From Anisakis pegreffii (taxonomy: Eukaryota > Nematoda > Chromadorea > Rhabditida > Anisakidae), in assembly GCA_035041965.1 (NCBI GenBank), contig JAPYMA010002604.1, forward strand, positions 1 to 64,000: a stretch of 64,000 bases of DNA. Reading direction: 5' to 3'. The translations under genes were made by a program, and so were the position numbers. The stretch's first letter is position 1, and every line of letters begins with the position of its first letter. The notes under the pieces were generated by a model. That model saw nothing but the letters and a program-made list of their open reading frames with translations. It did no database searches and had not been told where the DNA came from. Below are positions 23,966-38,024 of this stretch, piece after piece.

Positions 23966-26900
23966 ACTCAGAAGAAATTGTAAAAATCGATGCTGCTCGA
24001 AGAGTAGTGTAAACGCAGAAAAAACACTTGCAAATCTGTCGAAATATGAAGAAAATGTCAAAAGATGAAAGCACAAACAATATGAATCGAAAAGAAAAAG
24101 CCGAAAAAAAAATCCGACAACAATAAAACTCGTGGGTAATTGCATCGTAAAACAATAGGATGAACTCCGTTGCTTAGCACAAAAACCCAAATAAAAACAG
24201 CACGAGCAAAAAGCAAAAAGTTGATCAGTTTCAATAGGCGTTACCGATCTGTGGCATCACAATGATAAAGATGATGATCCGATCCTAGTGGACTTACTTG
24301 GAATAGGATATGGTAAACTAATGAACTGAGCGAGCCAAAACGTTGACGGAGATTAGGGGAGGGGTGAGAGAAGAAGATTGGTAATGAGCGGCCAAGATAG
24401 TGAGCGATATTGTTTCATCAAGGGGTGGGTGGATATTAGAAGATAAAGGAAGATCATATTAGTGCACACAATCAAACGGTGTTGATCTCATAAGCCATTC
24501 TCACTTTTCGCATTAAAAGGATTGAATAGATCAAAAGGATATCAAAAAACTTTAGCGCAATATTCCGAATCATTTGATTTTCGTTTAGGATTTCACGTTG
24601 GCTTCGATTTGAATTTAACTCAAACTGCAGGTTAGCGGCACATTTGGTTTACTCGCTCAGCGATGTGGTATTATTTTTTCTGGTCGTTGTCGATAGATCG
24701 TGTTGGGCTGTGCTGCTGCTGATGATGATAATAGGTGGATGCGCTGAAACAGCTCGATTCGAACGAGTTCGAGCTTATTTTCTACAGCAGCAGCATGTGT
24801 GCGTGCGTATGTGCGAGTGGATCGGATATACGCAGTAAAACCAGCGGAGTTTGAATGCAAACGAAAGTGTGGAAAGCATGAAGTTAGGACGGATGAGAAA
24901 CATCGAACAAACGAATACCGTTGAAATACTAAAGAACTGAGGTAGTAGCTGAGGCACTAAACGCTTCTCAAACATTCTTCTAAGTCAGTCAATCGCTGAG
25001 TTCGTTTTGCTACTTTGTGTTTGTCAGTTGCGTCTCATATCTCATCTCAGCCACGCTAACACACTCCGTTTCTGCAAGTTATCCTTCATATCCTTCCAAA
25101 ACACGCCCAACTTCTTTTGCCTTCCTATTCTTCGTTTAACTTACCTTCCTGTCTTAGCTCTGGATCTTTCTTAGCACATCATTCTGCCAACTAGCTAACA
25201 TATCCACACTCCGAACCAGTGCTCGATCCACAATCACTAGCTGTACGCTTCGAATATCTGCCTAACAAACTGTAGCAAAAGTTGCGTTCGCATGCCCACT
25301 CTCGAAGGAGATTTGTAAGCGTTTCTATCATTGAAAGGCTAGAGCTGATACCTTCAGAGTCTAGTTAAGCCAGTAAGCTAGTCTGCGTACTCCCTTCCAG
25401 TGAGCCCATCTCACCGAGCAAACCGATCACTAAAATTTCATCTCTCGTTCTGTAGCACGTCTTAATCGCTCATTTGAATCGCTCCCCTTAATCCATCTTA
25501 TTTTCCTCGTTGACTTCCATACATTTTGGATAACTTCACGATTACTGATAACGACTGCTATACATCTACATCATTTACACATCATTTGGCACATTTGTCA
25601 GCATCGAAACTCCAACTGAACTAAGAAACTCACGTGAATTTGGCAATAATTCTTAACCTGTTGTCAATTTTTCAACCTTACGAACAATAGAATAGTCCAA
25701 CATTTACTCATACATTCACAGTTGCTCATAAACACATCGCCAAGTTAGCTGCGAGTAGCTTGAAATATCCGCTTGTGTACACCATTGTAAAACTGATCAG
25801 CGCTGCACCTTCAGGCATATGAAAGTTATTGAATTCATGAAAATTGCTAAAGAGTATCGCTAAAATAAGCTCCAATAAGGCTGACGTCTTATATGAAAGT
25901 CAATAACGAACGGAGGATTTTTCATTGGTTTTGAGGGATTCTTGAAGCAAGCTAGACTTGAAACTGTAATTGAAGCAATGCAATTGTGCAAAAATGATTT
26001 TTGAAAATTGTTAATTTCAATGAAGAAATATTTGTTCAAGGAGAGAAAAACGAAAGAAATTGATTGATTGCGCGATTAAATTTGATAGATTTATTTTGAT
26101 ATTTCACTCGTAAATTATTTCCTTGAAAATAGCGATCGCAACAAATAACACAACAATCAAACTATCAAGAATATTTCCATGGCAGTTCGCATGATTTTGT
26201 TTTCATTCGTTTCGCTCACCGAAACTGAATGAATGCGTAAATGAATGAACAAAATGTCTCGATGTTGCAAAAAGAATCGCGAAAAAAAAATTTTCGTGAA
26301 AGAAAAACTACGCGATACGATACGTTGATGCGTTAAATTATGTGTGCACTTTTGAGACGGGCGATGTGATGTTTGCTTGATTTGTTTTTCGTTGTGCGAT
26401 AGAACTTCTTGCATTTCGAGACGCAAAATTTGTTCCGGTAAGAAACCGAAGCAAAAAAACGAACCAATAGAAAAATTCACACACTAAAATTTCTCGAATG
26501 AAGACGTGTGTAAAAAAACTCAACATTGTACGCATATTTATAAGCAAAAACGAATTATTTAGCGTGGTACGAGTGCGAAGCAGCATAAGATAACTTTTAT
26601 CAGTGATATTCATATTTGGAGAGACTTAAAAGATGAGACAGTGTAATCCTCGAGTGCAACTGATCGAGTGCGGATAAAAATATCCGATTTTCGAAGATCA
26701 ACTTTCAATCAAGTGCGAATATTTTTCACTTATTAATAATCTTTCTTCTGGCTGCAAATTTTTCGAGATAATCGTGGCAATTTCCAATTGCTGTCCATTC
26801 GGAGTGAACGTTCAATTGGTCAACTGAATGAAAGTGTAGTATTCTTTATCTTTGGCTTGCCTAATCACTCCGGAATCGATCCGTTATCCTCCACTTATGG

Positions 26901-28512
26901 AACGAGAAGAGCACAAGAACTAACAGACAGAAATTATCCTCCGCATCAGATAAGGCAACAACAATTGGACTGTTTGAGACCAACACTGTAAATATTTTCG
27001 CATTTTAAACTAAAATTTGCATTTGCTTTAATTCATCTGAACGAACTGCTTGACAATGAAACGATGAAGTAAAAGGTTTCTAACTTGACGTTCCGATTAG
27101 AACACATAGGGGATATAATATAAGTAGATAGGAGCGAAGCTGCTTCAGTCGAATAGCTGCTTGAATTGTGACGTGATCAATCACCGAGATTAGGAAGAGG
27201 ATGAAACTAAGTGATCGTAGGACCAGTTAAGAACACTTACGAAAAGAGTAAGGTTTGAAGATTGATAAGAGTTAATTCGTGATGTTGTTGTTGTGATGGA
27301 ATTGTGAAAGGATCGTGAAGAATATGCGCGTTATGGTTGGTGCTCAGTGGAAAGAAAGAAGCAAAGCAATTTGATGAATTAATTTTATTGAATATGCTGA
27401 AATATGTGATTGTTTGAAGCATTAAACGAGAGAGAGAGGCTGATTGTGATTGTGTGCTGCTGAATGATCAAATACTCAAAGCATTTCTTTCGCTCACTTA
27501 TGATGTATGACTTAAGATGATATTCAGTTATTCAGACGTATCAATCGTTTCAACTCGGTCAAGTTCATTTAATCGTTTGTTTATTTCGGTTGCTGATTCG
27601 ATTAAACGCTGTTTTCGTTTCAATTGAAGATAATCAATTCTACAGAAGATTTATCTTCGTTTCAAACAGATCTACTTGTCACATTTCTCAATGACTTCAT
27701 TCTTCATGGTCATTGTCCAATCGATTTCATCTAGCAAATTAACTCTCTAATGACTTAATTGAGTTCATTACTGATATCATGCCAATTCTCATAAAACAAT
27801 ATGACAGAATCGAATCGATTTATCCACTGATTTACTGCTTAGCGAAAACTTTCTTTCGACTGATGCGGCGAAAGCATTCCGGAAAAAACACTAGTCAAAT
27901 TAAATATTCCTGATCATTTTAGAAATCGGATTGATCAATAAGTATTTTGGTTTCGTTGGTGTTCCGGGATCGTGTAGTTTTCAAAAAAAAAATCACGATT
28001 TAAGTGGTGTGGACCTCAGTACAGTTGAGTAGATGTTTACATAACCTATTTGTACAATAATCTGTATGCATTCAATTGAGTCCGTATTCATGAAGAGATT
28101 TCCTTTAACGAAGGACACGAAATGAATAAGATATATGATGCACATTCTACGTAACAACTCAGCTGGTTGGCCATCCTCACAAATCATTATCTTTGCTTTT
28201 TCTCCACTGACTGAATCGATGTGGATCGTCGAGCGAGAGTAGTGGAAGTTTAGAAGGGAAGAGAGCGCAGCTGTTCCTTCGAGAAATGACGAACAGAATG
28301 CTGGAATTGGGACGAGTGAGATGAGTGCCTGCCAAGCCATAAGCTTGGATCAAATAGGACTGGATGATTAGACATTTACCTATCTGCTTGTTCAATTATG
28401 GAGAGGAAAGGTTGCTTCAATGATAGTATTATTGCTGCTGTTAGTATTGTTCCTCTTGCTTGTGCAGTTCAGAGCAAGGAGGAATATAATAATATATGTA
28501 TAGATACAGATA
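23966..28512. other. gene-poor stretch
   Basis: The best frame is 26740-26991 on the plus strand (84 codons, ending LRPTL), which reads like protein but has neither an ATG at its start nor a clear acceptor. Minus-strand frames at 26157-26613 overlap each other and look accidental. The plus strand at 25060-25520 is pyrimidine-rich with no frame of note. Confidence 0.45.
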
Positions 28513-28629
28513 ATGATACGTCCTGACGGTATATTCTTCATTGAACTCATCAAAGAACAAGAAGCTTTCCTCAATCTGTCCGGCTCAATGATGACCAATA
28601 ACATTGGATGGATCGCGCTGAACAAGTGA
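28513..28629 (+). CDS. possible short exon or small ORF, 38 aa
   Basis: ATG at 28513 to TGA at 28627-28629. The upstream sequence ends in TACAG and could be an acceptor. AA|GTGAAT at 28626 could be a donor in phase 2. The composition is protein-like (RPDGIFFIELIKEQ). It does not join in phase to the exon-like frame at 29154, so any gene model here is incomplete. Confidence 0.2.
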   Translation: MIRPDGIFFIELIKEQEAFLNLSGSMMTNNIGWIALNK

Positions 28630-29153
28630 ATGACAACAGGTGTAGCGTGGTATCTATCGTATCGAATATTATGCTATCGTCAGCAACAACGTATAACTCA
28701 AAATGAAACACACTTAATAACTAGTCACTTGCAGAGGTGGATGTTAGGTTATAAACACAGCCAAACCTATAGAATAAGTTCAAGGGGATATCAAGAAGAG
28801 CTTTTTCTTTAGCAAATTCTTCAGCGTTTAGGATTACTCATGGAATAATTAGGTGGACTCCATAGATGAAGCAATTTGTTGGGTATGTGGTAATGACGCA
28901 CAGAAAATAATTGGAATGAAACTAAAAATGTGAGGAGATAATTTGGTGTGAAGTTTTGAGATGAGCAGATTCGTTAGTTTGCAGCAAAATTAGCACGAAT
29001 TTCAGTCGGTTGAAATTTTTGAGTTCCATTTCATATTTCATTGCTTCCAGATGTTCTAAACTAACCATTATTTGCGCACGCATCTTCGCACGTTTGTTAT
29101 TATGGTTTATTCATGAGACGCACAATGAATCGCATTTTTACATTTGTTTTTAG

Positions 29154-29335
29154 TCGTTTGCTCCTTTTTTTTCTGGATTGTTTTCGGAACATCGTTCGTT
29201 CATCAATGCAAACCACAACGAACAACACCTGCCAGATGGAAGAAGGAGAAGGATGTTTTTGATGCGATCACTGATAAAACTGATCCGCACATCATCAGTT
29301 TTGGAAGATTGATTGGTGATGAAATGAACGAACTC
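29154..29335 (+). CDS. possible internal exon, about 60 codons
   Basis: Bounded by the acceptor TTGTTTTTAG and a possible donor C|GTATGA. It is open in one phase (one base carried in, phase 0 out). It starts with a hydrophobic stretch (VCSFFFWIVFG) and continues hydrophilic (RWKKEKDVFDAITDK). No partner exon was found. Chance remains a real alternative. Confidence 0.25.
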
Positions 29336-32300
29336 GTATGACAAATTTTGCAAAAAGTTTCGATGTAATGCAGAAGAAATGAGCAATGGAACTGAACTTG
29401 TTGAATGAACGTGATATTAACTCATTTAAGAGATGAGTGCAAACGATTTATTACAAGAAACAAGAAAAACTACACGAACATCAAGCAAAACGTTGGACTC
29501 ATTCGAAAATCTGCATTGAACTCCGGATGATCTTCTAGATCACTTAAACTTGCATGAGGTGGATTCAGCAGAAGAGAGTGCTGTGATCGGCATGTTTAGT
29601 TGTTGAAATGAATGAAATACTCAACTTCATTAAGCAATCAAAGAACTCAATAATGATAATAGAAACTCGTGGAAACTCATTAGCTGTTCACTTCTAGCTT
29701 CGCATTGCATTGAAAGTCTATATGAATTGAATAAGGTTACGAATGCTCCTAAACGGTAGCTCTAGTGCAGTAAACGAACGAAAAATGTTTCTCGATGAAA
29801 CTTAAAACCGTAAGATAAAAATTTCACACCATTGGCCATTGAAAAGGAATAAAGGAAAGCAATGATCGCGCACGTTTATCTGGTTGACGATCTTGATTTC
29901 GTATTCGTATTTACTATTTACAAAAACGATATTTGCGATCATGCTTCGATGGTTGGTTGGTGACTGTGGTGATCATGGACGCAGGAACAGCGATGCATGA
30001 TGATGATGATGCATGATGTGGAGACGATACTTTTGCTGATTACATGCGATAGAATGCGATCATGATAAAGTTATTGTTGTTGGGTGTGTGTCATCATCAA
30101 TCTATCGACGATAAAAAGCCACTCACTATTCATCGCGTTATTCAGCTGAATTGCTTCATGTTCAACGCATTTATTGTTGCTCTTTTACTGTTTCATACTG
30201 TACAACACCTGCACAAAAACACACATTTTGGTATGATAGGCACATATTCATTTACTACTATTACACAAAAACTTTTACGAGCTTTTTGAAAAGCTTGCAA
30301 AGTTTGTAATCTAAATGTGATTTCAAATGTGATGATATGCATGAATAACGTTCAATGAGTAAAACAACCAAAAGATCGTTGATAGCAGTTCAATATCCTG
30401 AAGAGTTCATTCGAAAAATTCACTTTACAGAAAATTCCACGTTGGCGCATTAAAAGTCTCATTATGTTTCATCGATGCAGTTGATTCGGCACCTAATTAA
30501 TGCATGATCATTCAATCACTATCATGTGGAAACGCAATCAATAGGCCATTTATAAGCGCAATAAGATTTTGATCGGTTTTGTTTCGAAATGAAATTGTTT
30601 CTTGGTAAATAATTTAACTGATTAATTTAATTGGAAACAACAATATGGAATGTGTTCAACGAATAAATCGTCGTCACATTTCCAATAAGTCAATTGCTTG
30701 ACAGATGATTGATGCAAGCAACAAATGAGACAAGCAATAAATTGTTACAATTGACCACAAAGCGATCACTCCATACAAATGGCCTATTGTACTCGTACAA
30801 TAGCAACTATTCAACATGAATGCACATCTGAGTGACAGAAAGATTGATGATGTAAGCTTGAGATTTGTGGTGTTGATTGCTTCACTGATGGTGATGAGGC
30901 TATGCAACACACACACCAATCATGGTTGTCCAAGATGAATTATTACAGCACAGTTTTGAACAATCAACGTATTCAGTGCAATTTTAATAGGAGCTATTCA
31001 AGTGGTGACAGCTGAGCGAAATGTCTTCAGTCGAAAAGTCGAACATATATCAAATAGATTGATTCGAATACATGACGTACAGACAGTAACTGTAAACAGT
31101 TGTCAAACACATGCTAAAAACTGTCTGCGATCAGATCACTGAGATTGAATGATATCCATAAATGGATGTACATTCGCAGATATATGACTAGAAATGTCAT
31201 CGCGATGTGGTCAAACAGTTGTTCTCAATTGCTATCTTCATATGATAGTGTGTGTATTCATTTGGCTATCATATTGCACTGAGGATCCACTGAAACTATA
31301 TGTCGCAGTAAATCACCATTTCAATCAGTGGTTATGTTCTAGTGGTCATTACAGATGATTGACTGGTAAAAATCTCATTAAGAAATGAAATGAATCGCTT
31401 GAAAAAAGATTTATTGGTTCGTCAACAACAACAGTAACGACAAAACGCTAATAAAACTAGCAGCTGAATCGGATTTCTTCATTGTGATTGGATTTTATAG
31501 TTGGTTTTTCTGTCCAATCCACATATAAGTTATTAGTTATTCCGTACTTACTTGTACACTTGCATTCCGTTGCTTCCTTAGATATTCTTAGGTCATATAG
31601 TGCAAAGACTGCTTTGGATAGAAAATGAATGGTCAAACAGATAGCGGAATTACGAAATGTGACTCATTCAAGGCGCAATTTCTGTCACTTCTTGAAAGTT
31701 TTCGTAAGATGAGGTATCGAAGACGACTGACTTAGAAATCACTCGTTAAAGAAACAAATGCTGTGATACGAATATGCTATCAGAGTAGACGAAATGTCGC
31801 CGCCAAGCAGATAGCAGCATATGAGATGTGAAAATGTGCTGCAGGCCATAAAATGCAGAGAAATGACTTGGCGAACAGCTAGCTCATCGAGAAAGCGGTC
31901 CAGCGGAGCAATAGCAACAAGTGTGCAGATCACATGTGAAAACGAATTGAGCATTTCGAATGAAAGTTGATTCTTTTTCCAAAGGCATCGTAAAATATTT
32001 TTGAACGAATGTTCTCATTCTGAAGTGATTCATTCAAATCAACGGAACTGAGCCTAGGATAAGATTTCAAAAAAAAAAAAACCAAGTGTGAACAGATCAA
32101 ATGTGGATTGCAGTGCTGGAATGAAACACTGCAGGCGCATGTTATTGATTTTGTATTGAATAGTGAGTGAATTCCAGGAAGCTTTTGAACCACTGTTGTA
32201 ATTGCACAGCTGATTAAACTCACGCACACGCTCGTCATATATCGGTAATCACGAAATTATTTTGGAGTGTTTGATTAGTGACACGATGCATACGATCTAC

Positions 32301-34695
32301 AATCAAAAGGCGTTCCAGTTTACGAAGGACTATCCCAAAAATTACGGAACTTGACTGACTGAATTTTAAACTTGAAGAATATTGATGGAAATATTGAGCA
32401 TTCATAACTGAGTTCCTTTAATTTCTGCGGTAGAACTCGAAAATACGAAAATTCAATATCTTGTGAACCGTGAAAACTTGTGGTCGTTTCTGGTGGTTAA
32501 GTGAATGTTCGATGTATTGCCGTTGTTTTTTTTTTGATCAAATACCTACCAGTCCAACAGGCGCTAGAACATTTGTGCAGAAAGGACAAATTTGTTGAGT
32601 TTTTATAGAGGACTTTTGTTGTGTTATCGCTCAATGAAGTGGTGGTGAAGCATTTTTTTACAATACATCCAATTTGTTGAGGTTGATGTGACGAGATTAT
32701 CAGAAGTATTTGTGGATTTGAGGATTTTGTTGAGAGAAATGTATCATCCAGACGATACCATAACCGTTATCATCTGACTCTGTTCACAAAAATCAGTGAA
32801 GACATTCTTGTTGATCACGTAACCAAATGTTTGATCCTCACCAAGGCGATCGAATTATGGCGCTGATATTTTCGGCAAATGGATTTGCAAATTTTGATTC
32901 GAAATTTTCGAAGTGTACTTTAAGTTAGAGAAGATCGGTCAAGATAAAAGCTTTACGAGGAGATCAGATAAACGATCTGAAAATTCGTGGAACTGCGATA
33001 TTTTCTGTGCGGCCATTGTGCTGAAGTGTCATTTTGCAACAAGTGGAAACAATCGACAGTTGAGTTTGCGGTAAAACGATGTGGATGAGATGAACGGAGT
33101 GGAATTAATGATTGGGAAGTGTGTTGGTTCGTTGAAATGTGACGACTGCGAAACCAAAACCATTTCCGTAGCAATCGTTCATTCAGTTCGAAGTCTTTAT
33201 GCGCACACACACTTCAATGAGAAGCCGATCGGCAACCACTGCAATGAACAGCCGCGCTGATGTTCAGCATTCTGATTTATTGGACTCGAAAGTTGTTCCG
33301 AACGACAGAATGAGAATATTTACGTTGAGAGCCATTGAAAGCCAGGGAAAATAGATCGTACTAGCTGTAACAAGTGCGCTGCTTTAGGTTTAATCAGAGT
33401 TTCATCTTATCTGCCCATATCCTACCATATCGAACTCAGGCAAAACTTTGAAATTCGGCTAATCCTGAAGCAATAATACCACAAATAGCATTATCTACCC
33501 GAGAGGAAATTCGGTGATTCGATGCAGTACGATCTATTTTTGCCATAAACGTACAATAATTCTATAGAGGAGCAAAAAGCAGGTCAAACATTAGCACACG
33601 TCAGTTACCTTCAATTTCTTCTTGTAAAGGATGACTACTGTTTCTTGCATTGAATACTTAGATTCACGAATTTTGGTGCTGAATCGGCTAAGTCTAATCA
33701 ACCATCAACTCCTTCTTCGTAGGTGATATTCCTGTTGAATTCATCTGAATAGTTTTGAAACTGAACTGATTCATTCCGTCAATAATTGAGCATTTATTCA
33801 TTCTGAATAATGTGAACAACAGCTGTGCGCCGTTATACACTTTGCTTTGCTTATCAGCTAAATAGAACACGATGAGATGCGCTGTGGTTAGATTATATTC
33901 ACCGACCGTTTTGGCCACTTCATTACTGTTCATTTACACCAAAATCTATTTCAATCACTTAAGACGAAGCAGTCCAATTCAGAAATGATAATGCGGATTA
34001 TTTGTCAGTTCAAAAACAGAAGACAAACGATTTGTTCGGCAATTCAGTCGTCATTCAATTGTGCTCTTTCTTCTTTGCTGTTCCTTTCGAGCAATCAACT
34101 TCAAATGAAATGCAACTGCTGATGATAAACAGCAAGAGTTACAATAACAACTGTGACAGCGATGACAAATGAAATACATTTTAAAGTAATCCACTCCTAT
34201 TAATCTTGAAGACCAGAGATTTCTAAGTGAGACGCTTGTAGAGATAGATTGAAAGGCGAACATTAAACTTTTGTGCGGAATTCGCTCAACAACTTAAGTG
34301 AATGAAAAGCTGAAAGGATACGGCAAAATCCAGACGAGAAACGGGGAAAATCTGGATGGAGGCATTGAGAGGCGAATTTTGAGTAAAATTCAAGAATCAC
34401 TTTATCAAGATCAACCTAGAAACTCCGCTTGGTCAGTTCATTCAGATAGATAAAGTGCTCAAAAATTGATCGATTGATCGCATTCATTAATGATCAATTA
34501 TTCACTTATCTGATATTCATTTGTTGCACTTAAGAAAACCTATCTGTCATCATCTTGTACAGTCAGAGTGGACCTCCGTCAATCATGTGCAAATTCCACA
34601 CCGCTGATTGGATAAAATGGTGAACACGTTGAACCCATAGAAACACTCAAGTAAATCTTCTCAGAATGCTAGAATATTATTGGTTTTAAGTGATT
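29336..34695. other. gene-poor stretch
   Basis: Only short frames, for example a 75-codon plus frame at 30062-30289 and a 102-codon minus frame at 31930-32238, none with splice or 3'-end context. A short TGA run lies near 30000. Nothing supportable. Confidence 0.5.
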
Positions 34696-34860
34696 ATGAG
34701 CTATCTCATTCCATTTCTGCACGATAAATTTTCCAGTCTCACAGAAACTTTAATGAATAGAGCACTGTTGGAATACCGTGACCAAGAGATCATTTCTGAT
34801 CAAACAGAGTGGCTTCAGCTTTTCAACGAAGAAAAAGTCAGCAACGATATTGGTGCATAA
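34696..34860 (+). CDS. possible small ORF, 54 aa
   Basis: ATG at 34696 (in-frame TAA nine bases upstream) to TAA at 34858-34860. The product starts MSYLIPFLHDKF and then becomes acidic and helical-looking (LLEYRDQEIISDQTEWLQLF). No acceptor, donor or poly(A) signal was found. Recorded because it is protein-like throughout; the evidence is weak. Confidence 0.2.
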   Translation: MSYLIPFLHDKFSSLTETLMNRALLEYRDQEIISDQTEWLQLFNEEKVSNDIGA

Positions 34861-37666
34861 CCATACGTATAAGGATATGTTTATGAAGCTCACATTGAAA
34901 GCTTTAGCCTTCAAAAAGTCTAAAACTAGAAAAATTATTGCCTAACAGGCAATTAAATGCAACTGAAGTGAGAATAGTAATGCTAATCGTCATGTTGCTG
35001 ATGACGATGGCAGTGATGCAATTGCAACGATGAAACGAAACATTTCAATGCAATGAAAAGTGATTGATAACACAGCTGCTGAGCGAGAAATTTTGCCGAA
35101 AAATTCATTCCGAATATCGTCATTTTTCCTACAAATGCCAACATTCTCCATTATCATTCCGCAAATAAAATATTACAATTGAATTATCAATGAATTCACG
35201 CACACACACGTTACCGCGAGACGACATTTTCGTTGATTTATATTCTATAGTATGGAAATGGAACGTTAAAAATTCGTCACTATTTGTCAGAGCAGATATA
35301 TATATTTGTTATCGGAAGTAGGAAACATGTTGATGATGGCGATATGAAAGGAAAAACGACAAATCATAATTTGGTATAGCATCGATGTGAAAAAGTGCAT
35401 CAATAATCGCTTTAGGTTTTTACGAGAAGAACACGAAAACGGCAAAAAAAGCACGATTGGGAAGTGGAAAAGTTTAATCAGCAACAAAATCTGGTGTACC
35501 GATAGGGACACAAATGTTCCACTGAAGCAAGCATGAGATTACAGGCAAGAGTTGAATGACGGAAGGAAGTCTTAGAGGGAATTATTCATGCTGATTACGA
35601 TTATTTGAAAGATTTTTCCAGGTTTCAGATGAAATTTGGATGAAAATAATCGGAGATTTAAGTGTTGCTGTGAGATCGACGAGATCGAGAAATCGTAATG
35701 TTGTTTTGAAATTCATCCACCGATGGCGTATTCAAATTGAGCGAAAAACGACTATAAGCTGAGAAGACGAGTGGAGACGGACGGACGGTTCTGCATTGTG
35801 CCAGTCATAAGCGATTGATTTTCGAAGTGCCTAGCAAGTTGACGGCTTTTCTTGGTGTTATTATGATGACGGTTATTATGATTATGATTGATGGTCATAT
35901 TTTTGTGAGTCTCTTTGACGTTTATTGCTAATTTTTAGGTTGATCGTACTATGCATAGCCACATTCGCTCATCTAATTAGCCGTATAGCTTTTTTTGTAT
36001 TATTCTTCCGAAAGAGCGTTCATAGCGTTGAACTGCTCACGAATATTGCCGTGAATCAGCCAAATTATAATGTTGCTGAAAGCTATCCTTGTTTCATGGA
36101 AGTGATCAGGTATAGTGGCAAGAAATTGACCCAAAACATTGCCGAATTCGCATGATGTGCATGGATTCAACTACGTATATCCACTGACTATCGATTGATG
36201 GATTGAAGATATCAATTCAATTAAGGATATATATTCGATAGCTATTCCAAAAGGGATTTTTTGACTTAGGCATTGTAATATTCATTATAATCTATAGGCA
36301 AGCAATTGATGGAAAACAACCGTTTTATTACACTGTTTCATTTCCAAAGTTCATTGTTGCTAACGACCGAAAATACTTTATGGTTAGCTGAATAAGGTGA
36401 CGTTGAAAGGAGAACAATACCATGATTATTGTATTAGCAAAGTGACGTTATCGACACAACAAAAAGTGCAACAATATGGGATGTCAAAAAATGGATAGAA
36501 CTCCATCGATGGCTTGAAAAGCTCTCAAAATAGATCACTGATTTCTGCGAATATGATGAGATCTTCGGACAAGTTTCATCGCATAATCGGTAACATTCAA
36601 TACCAAGCATATGAAATCAGACGATTCTTTCACACTAAGCAGCTGTCATAAAAATCATTATTGCGCAACACAATGAACCAAAATTGTGGCAAAAAACAAT
36701 GGTGCAGACTACAATTTCATCATGGCGAATTCCGATGAATGTAGTGGATTTGAGAGGATATGAACTGGGCACAGTGTAAAGAAACACATCACTGATCAGG
36801 TCGAAGAAAAGAAACTGCTAGGCAAGGTGAACCTGAATAATGCAAGAGCAACAGAACTAATTGTTTCTGGTCCAATTGATAGTATAATAATATGATATTG
36901 GAAGGTATCAATGAATAAACGTATTCGCGTAGGTATAATAAATATATCATCTAGATTTATTAGAGAGATTAGAAACGATGCATATAGTATAATATAATAT
37001 AATATGGAATAAATGATGTTGTATTGGAAAGAAGAGCGTATAAAAAAAGAGCATCAGCAATCTGTTTTAGATGGATCACTGACTAACTGACGGACTGACG
37101 ACGACTGGAGATTGCGGTGCTGCGCAGATTGATATCATTAGAATACGAGGTTATGAAAGTAAGAATGTAAGATGGGCGTTGGGATACGAGCTGATCACGA
37201 TTCATCATGAATTCATGACGAAATTCAAACTAAAATGAAGGAAGCATACGGAGTTCCAGCCACGAATAATGAAATAATTCGGTGGCCACGACAATTCTGG
37301 ACGCTGAATGGGGAGTAGGGGACAATTGCTCGAAAAAATATCTTTGATCTAATGGTCGATCAGCTACCTATCCGATATGATGGCCATTCGAATGACAGTC
37401 CAAATGCATGATTTTATAATCCTTATATCATGACTTTCTTATGGATGGCTTCAGTTTGCTGGTCACTACAGCCAGTTTCATCAGATGAAGAAAGTGAGGA
37501 CTAGAGGACTCTCCGCTCTGAATAACAAACTCATAGATGATTCACTGAGTTCATCGAAGAGTACTGAAGGCTTCCTCTGAGTTACTCAAAAATGACTCAT
37601 TCATCCAATCTCAGAGCACTACTGCGAAGTAGCAAGTTGAGTTGTCAAACCCTCCCTCTGATCTGA
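34861..37666. other. gene-poor stretch
   Basis: AT-rich with short ATA/TAT runs near 36985-37010. Frames are below 80 codons and overlap between strands. No gene supported. Confidence 0.5.
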
Positions 37667-37879
37667 TCACGTTGATCTATCTGTGCATGCGTCTGTTGTT
37701 CTGCATCGATGAAGATCTTCATAGAAGGTGTCGACAATCATTGCATCCGATTCCGTCTGCACAGTGACCTTCAAGCAATCAGCAAAATCGCACTCAGCAA
37801 TATACCGTCCCACACGACCACTACCACCAACAATTTCATTTACTAATATTATCATCTTCATCGTTTTCATCACCGTCAT
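37667..37879 (-). CDS. possible exon or small ORF, 70 aa
   Basis: Minus-strand ATG at 37879 with TAA just upstream in frame, ending TGA at 37667. The middle (NEIVGGSGRVGRYIAECDF) is protein-like and has higher GC than the neighbourhood. An internal GTGCAG at about 37773 could act as an acceptor in phase 0 and receive the exon ending at 37916; this joining is speculative. Confidence 0.25.
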   Translation of the reverse strand: MTVMKTMKMIILVNEIVGGSGRVGRYIAECDFADCLKVTVQTESDAMIVDTFYEDLHRCRTTDACTDRST

Positions 37880-37915
37880 TATCCTCCGTTATTCCTCACA
37901 CCATTGCCATCTTAC

Positions 37916-38024
37916 CCTTTTTGTTCCCTTATCATAACCATAATCTAATGGCGGTTGCTCATAATAGGCTGATGCGTTGAGGGCAGCCAGCAGTGGTGAT
38001 CATCATGACTAATATCAACGCCAT
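37916..38024 (-). CDS. first exon of a secreted protein with a one-base frameshift
   Basis: The minus-strand ATG at 38024 follows an acceptor-like CATCATCAG by seven bases. It opens with the hydrophobic segment MALILVMMIT. In another frame the sequence continues as LLAALNASA (an ideal end to a signal peptide) and YYEQPPLDYGYDKGTKR, right up to a strong donor G|GTAAGA at 37915. The two pieces lie in frames that differ by one extra base near 37994. The exon is 109 bp and would be 108 bp with a clean phase-0 end if that base were absent. This suggests an assembly error, a recent frameshift, or coincidence. No family recognised. Confidence 0.35.

Noticed and set aside
24938..24948. TGAGGTAGTAG, the first 11 bases of the let-7 microRNA family
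   Set aside because: The following bases do not match let-7 and no complementary arm lies within about 80 bases on either side, so no precursor hairpin forms.
28853..28929. Short plus frame with C-x2-C followed by GNDA, resembling a nuclear-receptor zinc finger start
   Set aside because: The spacing after the second cysteine is wrong for that family, the acceptor is poor and no following zinc module was found.
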